This document shows, one piece after another, positions 16,826 through 26,067 of a stretch of 64,000 nucleotides of DNA (the first letter of the stretch is position 1; the number at the start of each line of letters is the position of its first letter). The translations under genes and the position numbers were made by a program. The stretch lies in contig NZ_JAHEAG010000013.1 of assembly GCF_018596315.1 (NCBI RefSeq), forward strand, positions 110,584-174,583, given 5' to 3'. The DNA comes from Bradyrhizobium sp. SRL28 (GTDB lineage: Bacteria > Pseudomonadota > Alphaproteobacteria > Rhizobiales > Xanthobacteraceae). The notes below the pieces were generated by a model. The model was not told the DNA's origin, did not search any database, and worked only from the letters and a program-made list of their open reading frames with translations.

Positions 16826-17701
16826 GTGTTTTCGATGGACCTGCTGCTTGGCGCAGTGGTGCTTGGGGTGCTGCTCGGCTGCTTCTATGCAGCCGTCAGC
16901 GTCGGGCTATCCGTCTCGTTCGGATTGCTCGACGTTCCCCATGTCGCGCATCCGGCGTTCCTGGTGCTCGCCGCCTACGGCGTGTACCAGCTCAACGAAA
17001 GCTACGACATCGACCCGTTGCTGGCCGGTCTCGCGATCACGCCGCTGTTTTTCGTGTTCGGCCTGCTGGCCTACCGCGTTTATTACGAGACCTTCGAGCG
17101 GCGCGGCAGCGACGCCGGCGTGCGCGGCATCGCGTTTTTCTTCGGCATCGCCTTCATCATCGAGGTGCTGATCATCCTGCAATTCGGCGTCGACCAGCGC
17201 TCGGTTTCAGCGACCTATATCGGCAAGTCCTGGCGGTTCGGCGAGTTTCGGATACCGATCCGGCAGCTCGTCGCGTTCGCGGTGGCGCTGGCGCTGACGG
17301 TGCTGCTGGCGGTGTATCTGTCGAAAACCTTCATGGGTCGCGCGATCCGCGCGGTCGCGCAGGACGAGGAGGCGCTGCGGCTGATGGGCGCCAATCCGGT
17401 CCGCATCAAGCAGTTTGCCTTCGGCATCGCCACCGCCGTGCTCGGAATCGCCGGCGCGCTCCTGATCATCGTGGCTCCGATCGAACCGACGCTCGACCGG
17501 GCCTATATCGGCCGGACGTTCTGCGTCGTCGTCATGGCTGGGCTCGGCAGCATCAGCGGCACGCTGATTGCTGCCATCATCCTCGGCGTCGCCGAAACCA
17601 TCGTGCTGACCATGTTCGGCGCGTCCTGGGCGCCGGCGATCTCGTTCGCGATGCTGCTCGCCGTGCTTGCCGTGCGCCCGCAAGGACTGCTCGGCCGATG
17701 A
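16826..17701 (+). CDS. Branched-chain amino acid-type ABC permease (LivH)
   Basis: The protein has 291 residues, eight or so membrane helices, and the LivH fold: LGVLLGCFYAAVSVGLSVSF, a long AVAQDEEALRLMGANPVRIK coupling loop (the EAA region), and a final VRPQGLLGR. Start GTG 16826 lies eight bases after AAGGGGG; ATG 16835 is a less well placed alternative. It overlaps LivM by four bases. Together with LivM it forms the membrane pore of the importer. Confidence 0.9.
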   Translation: MFSMDLLLGAVVLGVLLGCFYAAVSVGLSVSFGLLDVPHVAHPAFLVLAAYGVYQLNESYDIDPLLAGLAITPLFFVFGLLAYRVYYETFERRGSDAGVRGIAFFFGIAFIIEVLIILQFGVDQRSVSATYIGKSWRFGEFRIPIRQLVAFAVALALTVLLAVYLSKTFMGRAIRAVAQDEEALRLMGANPVRIKQFAFGIATAVLGIAGALLIIVAPIEPTLDRAYIGRTFCVVVMAGLGSISGTLIAAIILGVAETIVLTMFGASWAPAISFAMLLAVLAVRPQGLLGR

Positions 17702-18663
17702 TGAAGCATCGCAACAGCATCGCATTCTGGGCCGGCGTGGCCATCTTCCTCGTCGCCGTCCTGTCGATGACCCAGATCGTCCGCAACGAGTATCCGTTCT
17801 TTGCGGGCTACGTCATCCTGCAGTTCATCGCCCTCGCGGTCGCCTGGAGCATCCTCGGCGGCTATGCCGGTTACGTCAATTTCGGCACCAACGCCTTCTT
17901 CGGCGTCGGCGTCTACACCGCGGTAGCCCTGTTCAAGGCGACAGGGGCGCCGCTCGTGGTGCAGATCGCAGCAGCCGCTGTCATCGGCATGCTGCTCGGC
18001 TTTGGCGTTGGCCTGTTGACCCTGCGGATGCGCGGCATCTTTTTCTCGATCGCGACGATTGCACTGGCGATCATCATTGAGACCTTTGTAATGAATTGGC
18101 GGTTCGTCGGCGGTGCGGCCGGCATCCAGCTACAGCGGCCGCCGGTGACGGCGCCGTTCGACAGTTACGTGAAGATGCTGTTTTTCGTGCAGGCGATCCT
18201 GGTGGTGATTGCCGTCGGGATCGCGCGCTACATCCAGAATTCCCGGATGGGCCGCGGCCTGCAGGCACTTCGGGATGATGAACTCGCTGCCGAATGCACG
18301 GGTGTGCCGACATTGAAGCTCAAGCTGGTGGCCTGCATGATCTCGGGCGCACTGATGTCGGCCGTCGGAGCGCCGGCTGCAATGTATCTGCAGTACGCCG
18401 ACCCGTCCTCCGCATTCAATCTCACTTATTCCGTCTCGGCGCTTGCTATGTCGCTGATCGGCGGCACCGCGCACTGGATCGGCCCTGTGCTCGGCGCCAT
18501 CCTGCTAGGCTCGACGCAGCAGTTCCTTGCCGTGACCATATCCTCGGAAATCAACGTGCTGGTGCTCGGCATCATGCTGGTGCTGTTCGTGGTCGGCGCG
18601 CCGAAGGGCATCATCGGGTTGCTACGGCCGCGCTATCGTCTGCGCGCGGGAGGCAAGCCATGA
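17698..18663 (+). CDS. Branched-chain amino acid-type ABC permease (LivM)
   Basis: The protein has 321 residues with the LivM pattern: FIALAVAWSILGGYAGYVNF, LTLRMRGIFFSIATIALAI, a coupling loop GLQALRDDELAAECTGVPTL, and VGAPKGIIGLLRPRYRLRAG at the C-terminus. The first two codons are both ATG (17698, 17701); the first overlaps the LivH stop. It overlaps the LivG start by four bases (ATGA), so the five genes form a tight operon. Confidence 0.9.
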   Translation: MMKHRNSIAFWAGVAIFLVAVLSMTQIVRNEYPFFAGYVILQFIALAVAWSILGGYAGYVNFGTNAFFGVGVYTAVALFKATGAPLVVQIAAAAVIGMLLGFGVGLLTLRMRGIFFSIATIALAIIIETFVMNWRFVGGAAGIQLQRPPVTAPFDSYVKMLFFVQAILVVIAVGIARYIQNSRMGRGLQALRDDELAAECTGVPTLKLKLVACMISGALMSAVGAPAAMYLQYADPSSAFNLTYSVSALAMSLIGGTAHWIGPVLGAILLGSTQQFLAVTISSEINVLVLGIMLVLFVVGAPKGIIGLLRPRYRLRAGGKP

Positions 18664-19397
18664 CGGTAACAGCCGCGCCCGACGCGCCCCTGCTGCAAGT
18701 CGGAACCCTTACCAAGACTTTTGGCGGCTTCACCGCGCTCGACAATATCAGCGTCGATATCAGGAAAGGCGAACGCTTCGGCCTGATCGGCCCGAACGGC
18801 TCCGGCAAGACCACGCTGATCAACTGCATTTCCGGCGCGCTGCGTCCGCAGGTCGGCAGCGTGGTGTTCTGCGGCGAGGACATTACCCAATTGCCGCCGC
18901 ATCAGCGCGCACGCCGCGGCATCGCCCGTAGCTTCCAGATTCCGCGGCCGTTCAAGAGCATGACGGTGCTCGAAAACCTGATGGTCGGGCTCGACTTTGC
19001 TACCGTCGGTTCGAGCCTGCCGGAGGAAGACATCGCGATGTCGATCCTGACGCGGATGGGGCTCGCGTCGAAGGCCGGCGCGCCGACCGATACGTTGAGC
19101 CAGGTGGAACTGCGCAAGATGGAGCTTGCGCGCGCGCTGGCGGTGCGGCCGAAGCTGTTGATTTCGGACGAGGCCATGGCCGGACTTTCCTCTTCCGAAG
19201 TCGACGAGGTGCTGGATCTCCTGATCAGTCTCGGTGAGGAGGACATCACCATCATCATGATCGAGCACATCATGCAGGCCGTGATGCGCTTTTCGGAGCG
19301 GGTGATGTGCCTCGATGCCGGAAAAATCATCGCGATCGGTGCACCGGCCGAGGTGATGGCCAACAAGCGGGTGCAGGAGGCCTATCTTGGCACTTAG
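18660..19397 (+). CDS. Liv-type ABC ATPase (LivG)
   Basis: The ATPase has 245 residues from ATG 18660 (overlapping the LivM stop); the frame open from 18294 is a shadow in LivM. Walker A is GPNGSGKTT, with the LivG mark RGIARSFQIPRPFKSMTVLE after it. The signature LSQVELRKMELARAL is degenerate compared with LSGGQ. Walker B is LISDEAMAGLSSSEVDEVLD. A Gln replaces the usual first Gly of the signature, which is often seen in this importer branch. It pairs with LivF. Confidence 0.88.
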   Translation: MTVTAAPDAPLLQVGTLTKTFGGFTALDNISVDIRKGERFGLIGPNGSGKTTLINCISGALRPQVGSVVFCGEDITQLPPHQRARRGIARSFQIPRPFKSMTVLENLMVGLDFATVGSSLPEEDIAMSILTRMGLASKAGAPTDTLSQVELRKMELARALAVRPKLLISDEAMAGLSSSEVDEVLDLLISLGEEDITIIMIEHIMQAVMRFSERVMCLDAGKIIAIGAPAEVMANKRVQEAYLGT

Positions 19398-20124
19398 CCT
19401 TGCCATCGAGGGCCTCGATGCCGGCTACGGCGCCGTCAAGGCGCTACGCGGCGTGACGCTCCACGTCGAGGCCGGCGAGACCGTCGCCTTGCTGGGCACC
19501 AACGGCAACGGCAAGAGCACGCTGATGAAGTGCATCATGGGCCTGGTCCGCCCGGACCGCGGCCGTCTGTCGCTGACGATCGACGGGCAGGCGCACGATC
19601 TGACCAAACTCTCGCCCGAGATGATCGTCGATCTCGGCGTGGCGCTGGTGCCGGAGGGACGGCGGCTGTTTCCCAAGCTGACGGTGACGGAAAACCTGAT
19701 GCTCGGCGCATTCCGGAAATCGGCCCGCAGCGCCATCCGGCAAAATCTCACGCTGGCGTTCGAGACCTTTCCGGCCCTGAAGGAGTGCCGCAACCAGCTC
19801 GCCGGCACCATGTCCGGCGGACAGCAGCAGATGCTGGCGATTGCGCGCGCGCTGATGTCCTCGCCGCGGCTGCTATTGATCGACGAGCCGTCGGTCGGGT
19901 TGTCGCCGCTATTGGTGTCGCAGACGATTAGCAAGATCGGCGAACTCAAGCAGCGCGTCGGACTTACGGTGCTGATGGCGGAGCAGAATTTCAATCAGGC
20001 GATCCGGATCGCCGACCGCGGCTACATCATCGTGCACGGCGAGATCGCGGTGGCGGCGCAGTCGGTCGACGAGTTGAAGGCCAATGATATCGTCAAGCGG
20101 CTCTATCTCGGTGGCGTCGTTTGA
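19387..20124 (+). CDS. Liv-type ABC ATPase (LivF)
   Basis: The start is TTG 19387, supported by AGGAGG at 19375-19380 six bases before it, and overlaps LivG by 11 bases. The ATPase has 245 residues with Walker A GTNGNGKST, signature MSGGQQQMLAIARAL and Walker B LLLIDEPSVGLSPLL. The LVPEGRRLFPKLTVTENLML stretch is the LivF hallmark. This completes the set of one binding protein, two permeases and two ATPases. Confidence 0.92.
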   Translation: MALSLAIEGLDAGYGAVKALRGVTLHVEAGETVALLGTNGNGKSTLMKCIMGLVRPDRGRLSLTIDGQAHDLTKLSPEMIVDLGVALVPEGRRLFPKLTVTENLMLGAFRKSARSAIRQNLTLAFETFPALKECRNQLAGTMSGGQQQMLAIARALMSSPRLLLIDEPSVGLSPLLVSQTISKIGELKQRVGLTVLMAEQNFNQAIRIADRGYIIVHGEIAVAAQSVDELKANDIVKRLYLGGVV

Positions 20125-20423
20125 CGGAAATGACGGCGCTTGCCTAGGAACTGTAGTCATGAGCGTGATTGGTTGAGTGCGGCGGGCCGAATATCCGCTT
20201 CTCTCCAAGAGCGACCGCTATGCGAGCATCCAAAAATCGACGCGATGGGCCAGAAGCCGACATCGACGCTCCTAATATGTTTGATATCAGTGATCTATCT
20301 CACACTAACAGCATGCTCGTGGATCTAGATTCTCTAATGCGACGGGATGCGCATAAGCCCGGTCAGTGTGGGGTATCGATTCAGTAACGGGAGTGCCGTG
20401 GAGCAACCCCAAAGGAGGGTCTC
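20125..20423 (+). other. Gene-free interval before the cyclase
   Basis: No family match or balanced frame is seen here. Composition drops in GC around 20270-20340 (CTAATATGTTTGATATCAG). A 55-codon frame at 20220-20387 exists but lacks a ribosome site and family features, so I do not call it. The last bases hold AAAGGAGGG, the strong ribosome site of the next gene. Confidence 0.5.
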
Positions 20424-21920
20424 ATGCAGCCTGAGGCCGAAACCCACCCTATGTTCAAAATCCTCCGGGAATCGACAAACGCCGAGGTCGCGGACGCCAT
20501 TGAGGCGTGGGTCCGGGACGCTCCAGACCACAAACTCTGTCGTATCAATGTCCTAGATTTCGCGTCGAAAGTTGGCCTCAATGAAGAGAAGGTGATTGCA
20601 GCCTTCCTTCAGGCGGCGCGAATCGGGTTGTTCGAACTGTCTTGGAATGTGCTCTGCCCTGCATGTGGCAGCGTCCTCGACCCCAACGCCACGCTGAAGA
20701 CTGTCCGTCGGGAGAGGTGCGAATGTGAACTTTGTGCAGCAGGACACAAAGTCACGCTCGACGAGGTCATCGAAGTTACGTTCACAGTGGCCCCGCGCGT
20801 GCGGAAGATCGCGGCGCACAGCCCGGAAACGCTGTCCATCTGGGAATATTACCGGCAGATTCTTTGGGGTTCTGGGCTTGATCTTCCCGAAGGCGACGCC
20901 TTTGAGCGAGCGATGGAGGAAGCCATCCTTGATTCAGTCGAGTTGCCGCCCGGTGAGAAAGCTATCTTATCGCTGTCGCTCCCTGCGGCGAAAGTCGTAG
21001 TGTTCGAGCCGGTGACGCATGCGGCGCAATTTCTCGACGTACGAGGAGAGCCCACGCGCGAGCGCCAGAGCGTCTCGGTTGTCATCAACAACGTACATGC
21101 TCCGAACGGCTCCACGCAGTTGCATCCCGGTCCAGTGCGCCTTCTGTTCGAAAATCGCACCAATAAACGAGTATTGCCCGCGGCGTGGATAACGGGCAGT
21201 GCGGTCCACCGCCTCCTGAGCAGACGCAAACCCTTCTTAACTGCAAAGCGTCTCCTCAGTAACCAAACTTTCCGCGAGGTCTACGGGGCCGAAACGCTCG
21301 ATATGGACCAACGCCTGAATATCACCAGTCTCACATTTCTGTTCACCGATCTCAAGGACTCCGTAGCGCTCTACGAACGCGTTGGCGACTTGGCTGCGCA
21401 CGACCTAGTACGCTCGCACTTTCATGCCCTCGCTCGCGTTGTTGCTTCCGAGGGCGGCGCAATAGTGAGGACGATCGGCGATGCGGTGATGGCGACGTTC
21501 CCAACGCCCGATCGGGCGGTCGCCGCGGCCCTTCGCATGCGCGAGGCGATGGACAAACTGAATCAAGAGCACGAAACCGACGATCTGGTGCTCAAAATCG
21601 GCATTCATGAAGGGCCGTGCCTCGCCGTTATGGAGAACGGTCGCCAGGACTATTTCGGCCGAACAGTCAACGTCGCTGCGCGTGTGCAAGATCTTGCCGT
21701 TCCGCGGAGGATTATCGCCACCGAGTCCGTGGTCGAGAACCTGCAGACATCAAAGCTGCTGGAAGCTAATAACCTTAGGCCGGTGGTCAAGCGGGCGACG
21801 CTGAAGGGCATTACCGGAGAGATCATGATCTATGAGATCCCTGACGGGTCGGCTGAACGAGGTTATCGGAGCGTCGCGCGTCCAGTCGGGCGGTCGCATC
21901 GCACGCTGACGGATCCCTAG
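20424..21920 (+). CDS. Class III adenylate/guanylate cyclase with DUF5939-type N-terminus
   Basis: A soluble 498-residue cyclase. Residues 300-480 are the class III catalytic domain: TFLFTDLKDSVALYERVGD with metal Asp309, RTIGDAVMATF with Asp353, KIGIHEGPCLAV, and DYFGRTVNVAARVQ. The first 290 residues match, as far as I can judge, the DUF5939 sensor region and include two Cys pairs (Cys78/Cys81 in CPAC, Cys101/Cys104 in CELC) that could bind zinc. AAAGGAGGG precedes ATG 20424. There is no membrane segment, so it probably senses a cytoplasmic cue. Substrate (ATP or GTP) is unproven. Confidence 0.88.
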   Translation: MQPEAETHPMFKILRESTNAEVADAIEAWVRDAPDHKLCRINVLDFASKVGLNEEKVIAAFLQAARIGLFELSWNVLCPACGSVLDPNATLKTVRRERCECELCAAGHKVTLDEVIEVTFTVAPRVRKIAAHSPETLSIWEYYRQILWGSGLDLPEGDAFERAMEEAILDSVELPPGEKAILSLSLPAAKVVVFEPVTHAAQFLDVRGEPTRERQSVSVVINNVHAPNGSTQLHPGPVRLLFENRTNKRVLPAAWITGSAVHRLLSRRKPFLTAKRLLSNQTFREVYGAETLDMDQRLNITSLTFLFTDLKDSVALYERVGDLAAHDLVRSHFHALARVVASEGGAIVRTIGDAVMATFPTPDRAVAAALRMREAMDKLNQEHETDDLVLKIGIHEGPCLAVMENGRQDYFGRTVNVAARVQDLAVPRRIIATESVVENLQTSKLLEANNLRPVVKRATLKGITGEIMIYEIPDGSAERGYRSVARPVGRSHRTLTDP

Positions 21921-22128
21921 TACGGGTTGAGCTTTTCTGATGTGGGTCAAAAGCGTCGTTCTAGTCGCCCGCTAGTTACTTCTGGTCTACCCCGATAGGC
22001 GGACGATTTTGGCGCCCGCCCATGAGCAATCGCGTGGGGTTGATCCTTGGGCGGTCCAATCGCGTACCGCCCAATTTTCATGTGTGCTATCTAGTTGGGT
22101 AGCAAAATGGTAGCAGGAAAAGCAGATC

Positions 22129-22347
22129 ATGACTGACGATCAGGTCAATCTCGTCGTTCAGCACCTTTGCGAGCAATTGCACTTGGCGCTCCGATTGAAG
22201 GGCAGCGAGGCACATCCACCAAACGCCAAGGATATTGGATTCGATCCCGCATCTGTAAGAACTGTATTGCTGACCGGCCTGCGTTCAACGGGTGTCACGA
22301 TCCACCACGAGGCAGCCGGGGCGAGCGAAGAGCCGCCGTGGTCCTAA
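22129..22347 (+). CDS. Hypothetical small protein
   Basis: A 72-codon frame (MTDDQVNLVVQHLCEQLHLA) has a possible ribosome site AGGAAAAG eight to ten bases upstream. It has no membrane segment, motif or recognisable family, and its codon use is less biased than its neighbours. Just upstream is a direct repeat of GGTAGCA (around 22097 and 22108). It may be a remnant rather than a working gene. Confidence 0.35.
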   Translation: MTDDQVNLVVQHLCEQLHLALRLKGSEAHPPNAKDIGFDPASVRTVLLTGLRSTGVTIHHEAAGASEEPPWS

Positions 22348-22717
22348 ACGCAAAACGTGGGACAGGAGCCCGGCGCCGATGTCTCAGTCGGGTCATTCGC
22401 GTCGTTGATCCGGTTCAGCTATGTCCGGTTTGCTCGCAATCGCGACATCCCGGTAGCGCCGATACCCTCTCGAACCTGCCTGATCTCCAGCTCATTCGTC
22501 CAAGTTGTGGGAAGCCGCGGGGGTGAAACTCAAGGTCCCAGTTGGCGCCTCAAATCTTGCGCTACGAATTGAGCGACGTTGCTACCCGCCCATGAGTTCA
22601 GCCCCGGTGACTTGGCAATGTTGTGACCGTCTGCCGATTTTGCAGTCTCGCATGTTGCTATCGGCTGCTTCATAATCGCACCCGCGCAATGCGCGCCAAC
22701 GACACATGAGGGCAGTC
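22348..22717 (+). other. Gene-free interval upstream of acetoacetate decarboxylase
   Basis: Frames here are short and lack start sites or family features. I see no repeat, RNA hairpin series or terminator that I can name. The end of the interval holds GAGGG, the ribosome site of the next gene. The stretch from 21921 shares this patchy, less GC-rich character. Confidence 0.5.
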
Positions 22718-23458
22718 ATGAAGATCGATGACGTCAGGCGAACCGCCTATTCGATGCCGCTGACCAACCCGTCGTTCCCGCCGGGACCCTATCGCTTCTT
22801 CAACCGTGAATATTTCATCATCACCTATCGCACCGACCCCGATGCGCTTGCCGCCGTGGTGCCGGAGCCGCTCGAAGTCGCGGAGGCCGTCGTCAAATAC
22901 GAATTCATCCGCATGCCCGATTCAACCGGGTTTGGCGATTACACCGAGACAGGCCAGGTGATCCCGGTCCGTTTCAAGGGCGAGGAGGGCGTCTACGTTC
23001 ATTCGATGTATCTGGACGACGAGGGGCCTATCGCCGGCGGCCGCGAGCTCTGGGGCTTTCCCAAAAAACTGGCTTCACCGAAAATCGCCGTCGAGAGCGA
23101 CGTGCTGGTCGGATCGTTGCACTACGGTTCGGTGCTGTGCGCCTCTGCCACCATGGGCTACAAGCATCGCCCGGTCGATCACGACGCGGTGCTGAAGTCG
23201 ATGAAGGCGCCGAACTTCATGCTCAAGATCATCCCGCATGTCGACGGCACCCCGCGGATTTGCGAACTGGTGCGCTATTATCTGGAAGACATCACGCTGA
23301 AGGAAGCATGGACCGGCCCCGCGGCGCTCGGCCTGTTCCCGCACGCGCTCGCCGACGTGGCGCGGCTGCCGGTGCGCGAAGTGGTCTCCGCGCTGCATTT
23401 CAAGTCCGATCTGACGCTGGGCCTCGGGACGGTGGCGTTCGACTACATGGCGAAGTGA
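22718..23458 (+). CDS. adc: Acetoacetate decarboxylase family protein
   Basis: The start is ATG 22718, ten bases after GAGGG; the ATG at 22706 lacks a site. The 246-residue length is typical. The Schiff-base lysine is Lys116 in GGRELWGFPKKLASPK, with Lys117 next to it as in the clostridial enzyme, where the pair lowers the pKa. Other marks are YRFFNREYFIITYRTD and VVPEPLEVAEAVVKYEFIRM. It would turn acetoacetate into acetone and CO2, but relatives in aromatic-degrading bacteria act on other beta-keto acids. It stands alone. Confidence 0.9.
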   Translation: MKIDDVRRTAYSMPLTNPSFPPGPYRFFNREYFIITYRTDPDALAAVVPEPLEVAEAVVKYEFIRMPDSTGFGDYTETGQVIPVRFKGEEGVYVHSMYLDDEGPIAGGRELWGFPKKLASPKIAVESDVLVGSLHYGSVLCASATMGYKHRPVDHDAVLKSMKAPNFMLKIIPHVDGTPRICELVRYYLEDITLKEAWTGPAALGLFPHALADVARLPVREVVSALHFKSDLTLGLGTVAFDYMAK

Positions 23459-23524
23459 GCTTCGTCCCAACCCGTCAGACGCGGCTTGGACACCTATACT
23501 AACTGAACGCTTGAGGAATCCGGC

Positions 23525-24109
23525 TTGAGCACTTTGTACGCAACGAGCACGCGCATTGCGCTATGGCTGCTTGTTGCCATGAGCACCTCGGCGCATGCTG
23601 ATTTCGTCGGCTATAACAAGGTAGTTGACCTCTGGGCCGAGGCTGGCACCTTACGCGCTGAACATCACCACGATTGGAGGAATTCAACCCGCGACGCGCG
23701 ATGGTGGATGATTTTCTCGACAAAAGATCCCTTTAGTGCGGACAATGATTATTCCTATCTGCGGCTGCGCGACAATCGGACAGGTGCTGAATTGCTTTGC
23801 CGTCCCGTGCCGGCACTAACGCACATCTGGATTTCTCCCAATTCAAAATATATCGTCGGCATTTCTAACGTTAAGCTTCGAAACCCGTATCAACTTGTTG
23901 TCTTCAGTAAAACGGGTGACCTTTTGCTTAAGCGCAACATGGTTGGGACGATCTGGCCGGGAGAGTGGGAGAGCGTCACAAACTGGATCAACTGGTACAA
24001 GGAGCCCGTGCCGCAAATCACCATCGTTGAAGATGGGACGACCGCTACGCTCTCAGTCGAAGATCCGCGCGGAATCCTCCGTCAATTTCAATTCCGTGCG
24101 GTTCATTAA
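23525..24109 (+). CDS. Secreted hypothetical protein
   Basis: The start is TTG 23525 with GAGGA upstream. The 194-residue protein has a signal peptide (IALWLLVAMSTSAHA-D) and then a beta-rich domain with many aromatics (DARWWMIFSTKDPFS, GTIWPGEWESVTNWINWYK). The coding sequence is visibly less GC-rich than its neighbours, suggesting a recent arrival. I do not recognise the family. Confidence 0.6.
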   Translation: MSTLYATSTRIALWLLVAMSTSAHADFVGYNKVVDLWAEAGTLRAEHHHDWRNSTRDARWWMIFSTKDPFSADNDYSYLRLRDNRTGAELLCRPVPALTHIWISPNSKYIVGISNVKLRNPYQLVVFSKTGDLLLKRNMVGTIWPGEWESVTNWINWYKEPVPQITIVEDGTTATLSVEDPRGILRQFQFRAVH

Positions 24110-24150
24110 CGGGTACATGTCGAAGTGACACGCGAGCTTTTTGCCCGCGA

Positions 24151-24372
24151 TCAAATCGCGCCCTTGAGCGTACAGGCGGTCGAGCAGGTCGTGGTCACGC
24201 CGCGCTCGCAGGCGATGCACACCGCGACGCACTGTTTTTTGTCCTTGGGATTGTACTGGCTGTAAAGCTTGCGGGCACAGTCTCCGACCGAGCCCGTGAC
24301 GTCGTTGTTGCTCTCAGGCGTGCACGCAGCCAGTGCCGCGGCCGACAGGACGATGGCAAGAATGACGCGCAT
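24151..24372 (-). CDS. Small Cys-rich lipoprotein
   Basis: The 73-residue protein begins MRVILAIVLSAAALAACTPE, where LAAC is a lipobox, so it is probably lipidated on that Cys and held in the periplasm. The mature part has further Cys residues in pairs (QCVAVCIACERGVTTTCSTA). They may form disulfides or bind metal. It lies downstream of the homospermidine synthase gene in the same direction, about 200 bases away. Confidence 0.72.
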   Translation of the reverse strand: MRVILAIVLSAAALAACTPESNNDVTGSVGDCARKLYSQYNPKDKKQCVAVCIACERGVTTTCSTACTLKGAI

Positions 24373-24577
24373 GTTGGTCGCTCCAACCGGGAGCCCTCGC
24401 TCGGATAAAAGCGGCGACGGCCATCGGCCCTCGCAGGAATTTACCCTTCAGGATTGCGCGATTGAATTAATCGAGTGTTACGGGGAATTGGAGTTCCTGT
24501 GGGTAGTTCTACGCCGGGCGAGGCCGGGCAGGTGGACGTGCGCTGCAGCGGGAACTGCAGCGCACGGGGTCGCGGTG

Positions 24578-26020
24578 TCAGCGCACCAGCACGTTCCTGA
24601 ACTGCCAGGGGTCCGACGTGTCGATGTCTTCCGGGAACAGGCCCGGCCGGTCGGTGAGCGGCGTCCAGTCGGTGTAATAGCCTTTCACCGGGCCGAGATA
24701 CGGCATCTGGATTTCCAGCAGACGATCGAAATCCATCTCGTCGGCTTCGACGATGCCTTCGTTCGGGTTTTCCAGCGCCCACACCATGCCGCCGAGCACG
24801 GCGGAAGTCACTTGCAGGCCGGTGGCGTTCTGATAGGGCGCGAGTTTGCGGGTCTCTTCGATGGAGAGCTGCGAGCCGTACCAGTAGGCATTGTTGTCAT
24901 GGCCGAACAGCAGCACGCCGAGTTCGTCGATGCCATCGACGATTTCATTCTCATCGAGGATGTGGTGCTTTTCCTGCATCTTCGCTGCACGGCCGAACAT
25001 TTCATGCAGCGACAGCACGGCATCGTCAGCCGGATGATAGGCATAGTGGCAGGTCGGCCGATAGATCGCCGTGCCCGATGCGTCATGCACCGTGAAGTAA
25101 TCGGCGATCGAGATCGACTCGTTGTGGGTGACGAGGAAGCCATACTGCGCGCCGCGGGTGGGGCACCAGGTGCGCACGCGCGTGTTGGCGCCGGGCTGCA
25201 TCAGATAGATGGCGGCGCCGCAGCCAGCTTCGTGGGTACGCGCATTCTCGGGCATCCATTTTTCATGGGTGCCCCAACCGAGTTCGGACGGCTGCACGCC
25301 TTCCGACAGGAAACCTTCCACCGACCAGGTGTTGACGAAGACATCAGGCTCTTTCGGCGACTTGGAGCGCTGGGTGTCGCGTTCGGCGATGTGGATGCCC
25401 TTGACACCAGCCTGCCGCATCAAGTCCGCCCATTCTGCCTTGGTCTTCGGCTTCGGGGCATTGAGCTTCAGATCAGCGGCGACATTGAGCAGCGCCTGCT
25501 TGACGAAAAAGGAGACCATGCCGGGATTGGCGCCACAGCAGGAGACGGCCGTCGTCGAGCCCGCGGGCCGTGCCTTCTTGGCGGCCAGCGTCACTTCGCG
25601 AAGGGCGTAGTTGGAGCGCGCTTCCGGGCCCTTCGAAGAATCGAAATAGAAGCCGAGCCAGGGCTCGTTGACAGTGTCGATATAAAGAGCGCCAAGTTCG
25701 TTGCAGAGCTCCATGATGTCGGTAGAGCCGGTATCGACCGAGAGATTGACGCAAAAACCCTGGCCGCCGCCTTCAGTGAGCAGCGGGCTAAGCAAGTCGC
25801 GATAATTGTCCCTGGTCACGCCCTGCTGGATGAATCTGACATTGTGCTTCTCGCAATGTGCCTTGCGGCCCTCGTCCTTGGGATCGATCACGGTGATGCG
25901 CGACTTGTCGTAATCGAGATGCCGCTCGATCAGCGGCAACGTGCCTTTGCCGATGGAGCCGAAGCCAACCATGACGATGGGACCGGTAATCTTCGCGTAG
26001 ATCTGCGAGGCGGGGCTCAT
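24578..26020 (-). CDS. hss: Homospermidine synthase
   Basis: The enzyme makes homospermidine from two putrescine molecules (or putrescine plus spermidine) using NAD+ as a recycled hydride carrier. The 480-residue length matches the bacterial type. The N-terminal dinucleotide fold is visible in IVMVGFGSIGKGTLPLIERH. Further conserved blocks are YIDTVNEPWLGFYFD, SCCGANPGMVSFFVKQAL and HEKWMPENARTHEAGCGAAI. Rhizobia use homospermidine as a main polyamine. The ornithine decarboxylase upstream on the same strand supplies the putrescine. A 596-codon frame on the other strand is a shadow. Confidence 0.95.
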   Translation of the reverse strand: MSPASQIYAKITGPIVMVGFGSIGKGTLPLIERHLDYDKSRITVIDPKDEGRKAHCEKHNVRFIQQGVTRDNYRDLLSPLLTEGGGQGFCVNLSVDTGSTDIMELCNELGALYIDTVNEPWLGFYFDSSKGPEARSNYALREVTLAAKKARPAGSTTAVSCCGANPGMVSFFVKQALLNVAADLKLNAPKPKTKAEWADLMRQAGVKGIHIAERDTQRSKSPKEPDVFVNTWSVEGFLSEGVQPSELGWGTHEKWMPENARTHEAGCGAAIYLMQPGANTRVRTWCPTRGAQYGFLVTHNESISIADYFTVHDASGTAIYRPTCHYAYHPADDAVLSLHEMFGRAAKMQEKHHILDENEIVDGIDELGVLLFGHDNNAYWYGSQLSIEETRKLAPYQNATGLQVTSAVLGGMVWALENPNEGIVEADEMDFDRLLEIQMPYLGPVKGYYTDWTPLTDRPGLFPEDIDTSDPWQFRNVLVR

Positions 26021-26067
26021 GGGGTGGTTTCTCCGGGAAGTGCTGGCGACAAATGGTGAGGGCTGGA

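Noticed and set aside
20220..20387. 55-codon frame before the cyclase
   Set aside because: No ribosome site, hydrophobic helix or motif; probably chance.
22090..22115. GGTAGCA direct repeats as an attachment site
   Set aside because: No integrase, tRNA or distant partner copy was found in the window.
24269..26059. 596-codon frame on the plus strand
   Set aside because: Antisense to homospermidine synthase; composition is typical of the opposite strand of a GC-rich gene and lacks any domain.
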